Source: Tianweitania sp. UT-5YL-CI-8 (lineage in GTDB: Bacteria > Pseudomonadota > Alphaproteobacteria > Rhizobiales > Rhizobiaceae). Taken from it: a DNA stretch of 46,342 nucleotides. Each line of letters begins with the position of its first letter. Within the stretch, counting starts at the first letter, position 1. The notes beneath the pieces are model-generated. The model was not told the origin of the DNA and did no database searches. It worked only from the letters and a program-made list of their open reading frames with translations. Below are positions 40,421 through 46,342 of the stretch, in pieces. The position numbers and the translations under genes were made by a program. The DNA is taken from assembly GCF_030010215.1 (NCBI RefSeq), contig NZ_JASCRR010000023.1, positions 1 to 46,342 of the forward strand. The letters are read 5' to 3'.

Positions 40421-41194
40421 ATGCACGATCTCCTGTCCGATCCCTGGCTTTACGTTTTCGCAATACCCGCCGTCATCCTGGTTGGACTTTCCAAAGGTGG
40501 CTTCGGCGGTGCGGCGGGCTTCATCGGCGTGCCGCTGATGGCGCTGGTCATGCCACCGGTCCAGGCGGCCGCGATTCTGTTGCCGATTCTCATTCTGATG
40601 GATGTCGTCTCCCTGTGGACGTGGCGCGGTGTCTACGACAAACAGACGCTGGTCGACATGATTCCCGGCTCGATGATCGGCATTGGCATCGGCTGGCTGA
40701 CGGCAGCGGTCGTCACCGCTGACATGGTGCGGCTGATCGTCGGCGCGTTGGCGATCATCTTTGTCGGGCAATGGGTCTACAAAAGCATTCGGCATCGTGG
40801 CCTGCCCGCAGCAGCTCCCCGCAACAGGATCGCAGCGACCATCTGGTCAACCATTTCAGGCTTCACGTCCTTCGTCGCGCATGTCGGCGGCCCGCCCTTC
40901 CAGGTTTATGTTCTCCCGCTGGGCTTCGACCCCAAAGTGATGACCGGCACGGCGACGATCTTTTTCGCCATCATCAATGCCGTGAAGCTGATCCCCTATT
41001 TCGCACTTGGGCAGTTCGATGCCACCAATCTGCAGATATCGCTGGTGCTGATGCCGATTGCGCCACTTGCCACCTTGGCCGGCGCCTGGTTGGTGCGGCG
41101 CATGCGGCCCGAAATCTTCTATCCGTTCACCTACATCACCGTAGCGATCGTTGCGGTGAAGCTCGTCTGGGACAGCGTCGTCAGCGTCCTGTGA
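40421..41194 (+). CDS. TauE/SafE-family sulfite/anion exporter
   Basis: A 257-residue membrane protein, start ATG at 40421 (MHDLLSDPWLYVFAIPAVIL). About eight hydrophobic segments with GLSKGGFGGAAGFIGVPL and, in the second half, ISGFTSFVAHVGGPPFQVYVLP form the two repeated TauE/SafE halves. Such proteins export sulfite, sulfoacetate or related anions. No sulfur metabolism operon is nearby. Divergent from the ThiE-like gene; the 139-bp spacer should hold both promoters. Confidence 0.85.
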   Translation: MHDLLSDPWLYVFAIPAVILVGLSKGGFGGAAGFIGVPLMALVMPPVQAAAILLPILILMDVVSLWTWRGVYDKQTLVDMIPGSMIGIGIGWLTAAVVTADMVRLIVGALAIIFVGQWVYKSIRHRGLPAAAPRNRIAATIWSTISGFTSFVAHVGGPPFQVYVLPLGFDPKVMTGTATIFFAIINAVKLIPYFALGQFDATNLQISLVLMPIAPLATLAGAWLVRRMRPEIFYPFTYITVAIVAVKLVWDSVVSVL

Positions 41195-41280
41195 GGGTGA
41201 CCGGAATGGACAGGTTGGCTAAGATTTGAGATAGCCGCCTTGGCTTGAAGCAGGCACGGATTTGAGAGCGAGGGGAAGAT

Positions 41281-42918
41281 ATGAGCAACCCGTATGAAAC
41301 CGGACTGGACCGCAACGCAGCCAACCACCAGCCTCTGACCCCGCTCACCTATCTGGAACGGGCCGCCCGTGCCTTTCCCGAAAAGACGGCGGTGATTCAT
41401 GGCGACAGCAAGCTGTCCTATGCCGATTTCTGGCAGCGCTCCCGGCAATTGGGTTCGGCGCTGGCACGCGCCGGCATCGGCAAGGGCGACACCGTCACCG
41501 TGATGCTGTCCAACACACCGTCGATGCTGGAAGCGCATTTCGGCGTGCCGATGACCAAAGGCGTGCTGCATTCGCTGAACACCCGACTCGATGCGGCGAT
41601 CATCGCTTTCCAGCTCGACCATGCCGACAGCAAGATCCTGATCGTCGACCGTGAATTCTCCGGCGTCGTCAAAGAGGCGCTGGCGCTCGCCAAAGCGAAG
41701 CCTCTGGTCATCGATTATGACGACCCGGAATATCCAGCCGACGCGCCCTACCCAAAAGGCGAGCGCATCGGCAGCCTCGACTATGAGAAATTCCTTAGCG
41801 CGGGCGATCCGGATTTCGACTGGTCCATGCCCGACGACGAATGGGATGCGATTGCGCTAAACTATACCTCCGGCACCACCGGAAATCCCAAGGGAGTGGT
41901 CTATCATCACCGGGGCGCGGCCCTGATGGCCTATACCAATACCATTCATGCCAGCATGGGAAAGCACCCCGTCTATCTCTGGACGTTGCCGATGTTTCAC
42001 TGCAACGGCTGGTGCTTCCCCTGGACGCTCGCCGTGCAGGCCGGCGCGCATGTCTGCCTGCGTTGGGTCCGCTCCAAAGCGATGTATGATGCCATTGCCG
42101 ATCACGGCGTCACCCATCTCTGCGGCGCGCCGATCGTCATGTCGTTGCTTTTAAGCGCCAAGGACGAGGACAAGCGCGAGTTCCCCCAGACGGTAACCTT
42201 CAACACCGCTGCCGCCCCACCGCCGGAAGCGGTGCTTTCCGGCATGGCGGATGCCGGCTTCATGGTCACCCACCTCTACGGCCTGACGGAAACCTACGGC
42301 CCCGCCGTCGTCAACGAGTGGCATAGCGAGTGGGACGATCTCGACAAGAACGGCCGCGCCACCAAGAAGGCGCGCCAGGGCGTGCGCTATGCAGCCCTCG
42401 AGGGCCTGACCGTCATGGACCCCGAGACGATGCAGGAAACGCCAGCGGATGGCGAAACCATAGGCGAGGTCATGTTCCGCGGCAACATCGTCATGAAAGG
42501 CTATCTCAAGAACGAAAAGGCCACCGAAGAAGCATTTGCTGGCGGCTGGTTTCATTCGGGCGATCTCGGCGTGATGCATCCCGACGGCTACATCCAGCTC
42601 AAGGACCGGTCCAAGGACATCATCATCTCAGGTGGCGAGAACATCTCGTCCATCGAGGTCGAAGATGCCTTGTACAAGCACCCGGCTGTCGCCTCCTGCG
42701 GCGTCGTGGCTCGCCCTGACGACAAATGGGGTGAGGTACCGATTGCCTATGTCGAACTCAAGCCCGGTGCATCAGCGACGGAGGCCGAAATCATCGAGCA
42801 TTGCCGGACGTTACTCGCTCGCTTCAAGGTTCCTAAAGCTGTCATCTTCGAAGAGATCCCCAAGACCTCAACCGGCAAAATCCAGAAATTCCGGCTTCGT
42901 GACATGGCGAAAGCGTAA
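41281..42918 (+). CDS. Acyl-CoA synthetase (AMP-forming)
   Basis: A 545-residue ANL-superfamily enzyme. P-loop-like YTSGTTGNPKGVVYHHRG (about residues 196-213), GLTETYGP (about 337-344), the WFHSGDLG motif and the C-terminal Lys in TSTGKIQKFRLR are all present, so it should be active. The sequence type (MSNPYETGLDRNAANHQPLT start) matches acyl-CoA synthetases of the FadD/DmdB-like group using medium-chain or branched acids. A GAGGGGAAGAT ribosome-binding site precedes the ATG. Followed by a terminator at 42990-43025. Confidence 0.93.
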   Translation: MSNPYETGLDRNAANHQPLTPLTYLERAARAFPEKTAVIHGDSKLSYADFWQRSRQLGSALARAGIGKGDTVTVMLSNTPSMLEAHFGVPMTKGVLHSLNTRLDAAIIAFQLDHADSKILIVDREFSGVVKEALALAKAKPLVIDYDDPEYPADAPYPKGERIGSLDYEKFLSAGDPDFDWSMPDDEWDAIALNYTSGTTGNPKGVVYHHRGAALMAYTNTIHASMGKHPVYLWTLPMFHCNGWCFPWTLAVQAGAHVCLRWVRSKAMYDAIADHGVTHLCGAPIVMSLLLSAKDEDKREFPQTVTFNTAAAPPPEAVLSGMADAGFMVTHLYGLTETYGPAVVNEWHSEWDDLDKNGRATKKARQGVRYAALEGLTVMDPETMQETPADGETIGEVMFRGNIVMKGYLKNEKATEEAFAGGWFHSGDLGVMHPDGYIQLKDRSKDIIISGGENISSIEVEDALYKHPAVASCGVVARPDDKWGEVPIAYVELKPGASATEAEIIEHCRTLLARFKVPKAVIFEEIPKTSTGKIQKFRLRDMAKA

Positions 42919-42989
42919 AATCACGTAACAGCGGTGTTTCGAACATCGCGACGAGCGGCAAACGGCTGAAACCGCCTCTATGCCAAATG

Positions 42990-43025
42990 CGCCCGCAGGG
43001 GGCCTTGCCCTCCGGCGGGCGTTTT
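42990..43025 (+). terminator. Rho-independent terminator of the acyl-CoA synthetase gene
   Basis: CGCCCGC (42990-42996) and GCGGGCG (43015-43021) form a stem with an 18-base loop, followed by TTTT (43022-43025), 72 bp after the stop codon. Confidence 0.65.
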
Positions 43026-43079
43026 CATGCGCTCCGGCAACAACCCATCCCTCTGGGACCAGGCACGTCGGGAGTTACG

Positions 43080-43457
43080 ATGACGGGCGTAGCACGCAAT
43101 TTCTTCACCTTGGCAATTCTCTTCGCCCTCGGCGGCATGGCGCTCGGGCTGCATATGTCGATTTCGCACGACTATCTCCAGCGTCCGGTTCATGCCCATG
43201 CCATGGCGGCCGGCTGGCTCATGTCCGCCGTCTTCGCCTTTTTCTATCATCTGGTCCCCAAGGCGGGGACTTCGCGCATGGCGAAGGTGCATTTCTGGAT
43301 GCATGCGCTGACCGGCATCGGCTTGATGGTGGGCCTGTTCTTCCTGCTCGGCGGCAATGAGGATTTCGAGCCGCTGGTCGCAGTGGCCTCGCTCGGCTTC
43401 TACGGCGCGATGGTGCTGTTCGCGTTCATCGCGCTCGGAGCGCTGTATAGGTCGTAA
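43080..43457 (+). CDS. Hypothetical four-TM protein with His-rich motifs
   Basis: A 125-residue membrane protein, ATG at 43080 (MTGVARNFFTLAILFALGG). Four hydrophobic segments; His residues in HMSISH, HAHAMAAGWLMSAVFAFFYH and the VHFWMHALTG segment recall one half of a haem-copper oxidase-like or NnrS-like helical bundle. It may bind haem or copper, but no family can be assigned. Isolated gene between two terminators. Confidence 0.7.
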   Translation: MTGVARNFFTLAILFALGGMALGLHMSISHDYLQRPVHAHAMAAGWLMSAVFAFFYHLVPKAGTSRMAKVHFWMHALTGIGLMVGLFFLLGGNEDFEPLVAVASLGFYGAMVLFAFIALGALYRS

Positions 43458-43529
43458 CCGTGCCATTTAGGGGCAAGCGGGAAAATATTGGGGCCAGTTA
43501 ACCCGCCATTAAGCTTTACAGGTGTTTAC

Positions 43530-43634
43530 TAAGGCCATCCAGTTTTCTGGATTCTTACCGAGTGGTTGGAGCCACTTTGTTTGACGCCTCCCTGTTAAAC
43601 TCCTGAGAGCCGCTTCGTTGCGGCTCTTTTTTTG
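43530..43634 (+). ncRNA. Candidate trans-acting small RNA
   Basis: Three consecutive stem-loops without an open frame: ATCCAG/CTGGAT (43537-43552, TTTT loop), AGTGG/CCACT (43561-43576) and the terminator stem AGAGCCGC/GCGGCTCT (43606-43627) followed by a T-tract. The unpaired stretch 43577-43605 contains GCCTCCCTG, complementary to ribosome-binding sites. The layout resembles alphaproteobacterial alpha-r type sRNAs. The 5' end is a guess; an upstream -10-like TTTACT lies near 43525. Confidence 0.55.
43606..43633 (+). terminator. Rho-independent terminator of the candidate sRNA
   Basis: Perfect 8-bp stem AGAGCCGC (43606-43613) and GCGGCTCT (43620-43627), loop TTCGTT, followed by TTTTTTT (43627-43633). 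No protein gene lies directly upstream, which supports the small RNA call. Confidence 0.85.
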
Positions 43635-43665
43635 TCCGGATTCGGCGCACAGGACGCAAAGAAAA

Positions 43666-43697
43666 GGCCGATGTCGGCTTGCTGTCCAACATCGGCC
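43666..43697. other. Hairpin in the 430-bp spacer before the DUF2794 gene
   Basis: GGCCGATGT (43666-43674) and ACATCGGCC (43689-43697) form a perfect 9-bp stem with a 14-base loop. There is no T-tract. From 43698 to 44066 no convincing gene is visible; short open frames on both strands lack ribosome-binding sites. Confidence 0.4.
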
Positions 43698-44066
43698 ATT
43701 TAGATTTTGGGATCGTCGCACCCGGCCAAGAGAAAGGCCGAGGTTGGTTCGATCCGACGCGGGCTCGTGGGCGGGGGGCTTGGGGTTACGAGCCAGTGCC
43801 GGACCGAACCGTCTCAGGCAACACCCGTAAATTCATCGCACAATGGGGCTTCAACACGGATAAAATACGGCAGAAATGTGGCTTGGAATCACCAATTTCA
43901 ACAGTGTGTGTGCAATCGTGACCGCCATACGAGGGAACTCTTTGACATTTCAAAACCGATGCCAACGGCTTATTTGCCGGCTCTTGCAATGTTCCCAACG
44001 AAGGGTTGATTTTCCCTGCCGAACGCGCGACGATTCGATATCGTCTGTTCCGGACAAGGAAGATTG

Positions 44067-44447
44067 ATGGTCGATCGCGCAGAGAGTTCCGAGGATGCCG
44101 AAACATCCAATGTCCTCATTCCCCTGAACGAAGTCCGACGGCAACGCCTGCAGATGCCGGTCTCGTTCGACCGCCGCGAACTCGATCAGATTCTCCGACT
44201 ATACGGGCGCATGGTCGCCGCCAACGAGTGGCGGGACTACGCCATAGACCATACGCCTGATCGCGCCGTCTTCTCGGTCTATCGCCGCGCCAGCGAGCAT
44301 CCGCTCTATCAGATCGTCAAGGATCCGAAAATGGCCCGCAAGCAAGGCGCCTATGCCATTATGGCGACGGGCGGTGCTATCCTCAAGCGAGGGCATGAAC
44401 TCGCCCGGGTGCTGTCCCTGTTCGACAAGAAGCTGAAACTCGTCTGA
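44067..44447 (+). CDS. DUF2794 domain protein
   Basis: A 126-residue protein, ATG at 44067 with AAGGAAG upstream. The signature FDRRELDQILRLYGRMVAAN, followed by WRDYAIDH and FSVYRRASEHPLYQI, and the C-terminal RKQGAYAIMATGGAILKRGHEL, fits the DUF2794 family, which is conserved in alphaproteobacteria and of unknown function. Convergent with the tusA-like gene. Confidence 0.9.
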   Translation: MVDRAESSEDAETSNVLIPLNEVRRQRLQMPVSFDRRELDQILRLYGRMVAANEWRDYAIDHTPDRAVFSVYRRASEHPLYQIVKDPKMARKQGAYAIMATGGAILKRGHELARVLSLFDKKLKLV

Positions 44448-44463
44448 CGGAGGGCGATTTGGC

Positions 44464-44742
44464 TTAAGTCGCTATCGCTTGCGCCATACCGCGTTCGATC
44501 AAAAATCGCCGCCCGCCCTCGACCGCATCGCTGGAAATCAGGCGATGCCCGTCTTCTATGCAAAAAGCCGGAATGTCGATGACGGCCAGCGGATCGGTGG
44601 TTTCCAGCGAGAGTTGTTCCCCCGGTTGCATAGCCGAAAGACGTTTGCGGGCCTTCAGCACGGGGAGAGGACAGTTCAGCCCTCTCAGATCGTAGATTTC
44701 GGTGTCGTCGCCCAAATGGGGCTTAGCCGCCGAACATGCCAA
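44464..44742 (-). CDS. TusA-family sulfur carrier
   Basis: A 92-residue TusA protein with the Cys-Pro-x-Pro motif LRGLNCPLPVLKARKRL (Cys23-24 region) and the DPLAVIDIPAFC segment. Transfers sulfur for tRNA modification or other cofactor routes. Overlaps the end of the upstream L,D-transpeptidase gene by 20 bases, so it is probably translated from the same transcript. Confidence 0.9.
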   Translation of the reverse strand: MACSAAKPHLGDDTEIYDLRGLNCPLPVLKARKRLSAMQPGEQLSLETTDPLAVIDIPAFCIEDGHRLISSDAVEGGRRFLIERGMAQAIAT

Positions 44743-45997
44743 GAAGGCGCTTCTTCACCGCATCCGCGCTCGGTAATCCGAAGCCGCGCGCTTCCTGCAC
44801 CACTTCCTGCTGGGGCGTCTGGACGATCATAGGCGCGGGCGCAGGGATGGACGCCGTGGTCACCGGCGCCGCCGCAATGGCCTTGGCAGCCTTTGCCTCG
44901 GCAACGGCGCGAGCCTTGTCTTCCGCGGCCTTCTTCTTGGCTTCCTCTTTGGCTTCGAGAGCAGCCATACGGCGGCCGGCGGCGGAGTCGATACGGCCCA
45001 TGCGCTCGGTCACGGTCACGCTGCCATCGCCATTGAGCGACGGCGGATCGAGCGGAACGCGCTCGCCGCGCGCTCGCTTCTTCGTCCAGTCCGAAACCAG
45101 TGAGGCTTCCTTGATACCGGCGATGCTGGGCGCGGGTGCGGCGGAACGGCTCCAGACGGCGCTCGCGCTGGTGAACGCCGCGTCATACTTCTTCTGGTAG
45201 CTCTGGTAGGCCGTCACCAGCGATGCGGGCTGCGTGCTCGCCGGGCAAGCGCCGGCGGCATCGAATTTCGCGTCGGCCGACGCCTCGCGGTTGAAGACGT
45301 AACGCTTCTCGCAGACATCGACCTTCGGCGGCACCTTGGTGATCTCGAAGTGGTCGTAGCCTTCCTTCAGCATCTTCCAGAACGCGTAGTTGGGGTCCTT
45401 GCGGTAGCGCGCCATATTGGCGGCCGTCATCCGGAACGGAAACGCCTGTATCTGGAATTCACGCTGCCCGCCTTCAAAGGCGTCGCGGGCGAAGGTATAA
45501 ATCTGTTCCATCTGGTCGTCGGTCATCGAATAACAGCCCGATGACGAACAGGCGCCATGCACCATCAGGTTCGAGCCGGTCCGGCCGTTCACCTTGTCAT
45601 AGGCATTGGGGTAGCCGATGTTGAAAGACAGGTGATATTGCGAGTTCGGGTTCATCTGTCCGGGACGGACCGTATAGAACCCCTCTGGTGCCTGCCTGTC
45701 GCCCTCGGTGAATTTTGGGCCAAGCTTCCCCGACCATTTGCATATGTCGTAAGCGGCGATCACCGCGTAGCGCCCGTCGGTTTTCTGTTTCCAGATTTCG
45801 ACCTTGCCCTCTTCCTTGAACACGCGGGCGAGGATGGGCGATGTGCGCGACATCCCCTTAGCTTTCATCTCGGCGGCGAGTTCGGCGGAAAGCGCCTTGT
45901 GGGCTTTCGGCGAAAAATCATTCACAGAGGATTCGGAGCATCCGACCAACGCAAGAGCGGTCATCAGCAGTCCGGCACGGGCGATATTTGCAATCAT
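44723..45997 (-). CDS. L,D-transpeptidase family lipoprotein (YafK-like)
   Basis: A 424-residue protein starting MIANIARAGLLMTALALVGC at 45997 (lipobox Cys20); an in-frame ATG at 46063 would add 22 charged residues ahead of the signal. The YkuD catalytic motif HGACSSSGCYSM puts His147 and Cys155 in place. Family members cross-link or process peptidoglycan, and YafK-like enzymes release lipoprotein from it. The C-terminal 100 residues are an Ala/Lys-rich helical extension. Precedes tusA on the same strand with a 20-base overlap. Confidence 0.88.
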   Translation of the reverse strand: MIANIARAGLLMTALALVGCSESSVNDFSPKAHKALSAELAAEMKAKGMSRTSPILARVFKEEGKVEIWKQKTDGRYAVIAAYDICKWSGKLGPKFTEGDRQAPEGFYTVRPGQMNPNSQYHLSFNIGYPNAYDKVNGRTGSNLMVHGACSSSGCYSMTDDQMEQIYTFARDAFEGGQREFQIQAFPFRMTAANMARYRKDPNYAFWKMLKEGYDHFEITKVPPKVDVCEKRYVFNREASADAKFDAAGACPASTQPASLVTAYQSYQKKYDAAFTSASAVWSRSAAPAPSIAGIKEASLVSDWTKKRARGERVPLDPPSLNGDGSVTVTERMGRIDSAAGRRMAALEAKEEAKKKAAEDKARAVAEAKAAKAIAAAPVTTASIPAPAPMIVQTPQQEVVQEARGFGLPSADAVKKRLLGMFGG

Positions 45998-46275
45998 GCG
46001 AACAGTTTCGTCTTCGTCTCGATCGCGGCGCGACAACTCGTTGCGAGGCGATGCGGTTTCCACTGCTTCAAATTTAGGCCGTTAACCTTGAAAATTCCTT
46101 ACTGCATCGCGACTGCAGACAGACGAATCCTCAGATCACGGCAAAGTCATTAGCAGCATTCACAGCGATTTTGCGAGCGGAATCCGCCAAGTCAAGCGCT
46201 CGGCCGCAAAACGGCCTAGGTCGTAGTGACGATTTAATATTTGGGGATTCCACTTTGGACGCAAATCAGGTTCAA

Positions 46276-46297
46276 GGCTGACTTTTGGAGGTCAGCC
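46276..46297 (+). promoter_or_regulatory. Hairpin around the transposase ribosome-binding site
   Basis: GGCTGAC (46276-46282) and GTCAGCC (46291-46297) form a perfect 7-bp stem directly before the ATG, with the loop TTTTGGAG holding the Shine-Dalgarno GGAG. Such structures can limit transposase translation from read-through transcripts. Confidence 0.5.
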
Positions 46298-46342
46298 ATG
46301 GATTGCGATGCGCTTCGTGACGATCAGTGGGAGCGGATAAGG
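46298..46342 (+). CDS. IS5-family transposase, N-terminal end (partial)
   Basis: The first 15 codons (MDCDALRDDQWERIR) run off the window. The L-R/T-D-D-Q-W-E-R-I pattern is the typical start of IS5-family (ISL2/IS427-like) transposases of rhizobia. GGAG lies seven bases upstream. The insertion sequence should start somewhere between 46064 and 46260; no clear inverted end can be picked without its right end. Confidence 0.65.
   Translation, partial: MDCDALRDDQWERIR

Noticed and set aside
1-46342. CRISPR array
   Set aside because: No regularly spaced direct repeats were seen; the GGTGAC cluster has irregular spacing and lies within a coding gene.

Overview
The window looks like the chromosome of a high-GC alphaproteobacterium of the order Hyphomicrobiales (Rhizobiales), probably near Phyllobacteriaceae/Mesorhizobium. 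The evidence is the set of core genes (leuS overlapping lptE, efp, an SuhB-like inositol phosphatase, a DUF2794 protein, an M32 carboxypeptidase, a MotA/OmpA-type pair) and rhizobial-type insertion sequences at both edges. No species can be named from the sequence alone.

Layout. (1) Positions 1-126 are the right end of an IS21-family element: the last codons of istB and two terminal repeats. (2) About 150-11265 is an integrated mobile element of normal host-like composition. It ends with a tyrosine integrase beside tRNA-Ser(CGA). Its core is a minus-strand run of nine genes (9431 to 3450), every pair joined by a start/stop overlap. They include an excisionase-like DNA-binding protein, a single-chain type IIB topoisomerase of the Topo VIII kind (Top6B-like ATPase, winged helix and Toprim in one polypeptide), a RepA/KaiC-like hexameric ATPase and small unknown proteins. 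Downstream are a scaffold-like protein and a coiled-coil protein, facing an S49 prohead-type protease. No other virion gene is visible, so a replicon-like element or phage satellite is a reasonable hypothesis. (3) tRNA-Ser(CGA) occupies 11266-11355. (4) Positions 11356-19307 form a second, visibly AT-richer island, bounded by a 14-bp direct repeat of the tRNA 3' end and by matching paired GGTACATT motifs just inside each end. It carries its own integrase, a protein with HUH-endonuclease-like motifs, two HTH regulators, a catalytic-domain-only tyrosine recombinase, a small membrane-protein cassette, and a SIR2-AlbA/Schlafen two-gene operon next to the right boundary that is a strong anti-phage candidate.

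(5) From 19308 rightward the sequence is ordinary chromosome: a cupin/TetR divergent pair, an APC permease, a DrrAB-like ABC exporter, a hydroxypyruvate isomerase-like protein, a GFA-family protein, a flavoprotein, a PLP-homeostasis protein, leuS-lptE, an M32 carboxypeptidase, then a long minus-strand series (OmpA/MotA pair, hemolysin III, inositol phosphatase, efp, Sel1-repeat protein, ThiE-like protein), a TauE/SafE exporter, an acyl-CoA synthetase, a candidate small RNA, DUF2794, TusA and an L,D-transpeptidase. The window ends at the start of an IS5-type transposase whose ribosome-binding site lies in a hairpin loop.

The most interesting parts are the Topo VIII-like operon and the SIR2-AlbA operon. 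tRNA-Ser(CGA) is a hotspot with a different integrase on each side, and three tyrosine recombinases lie within 5.4 kb.
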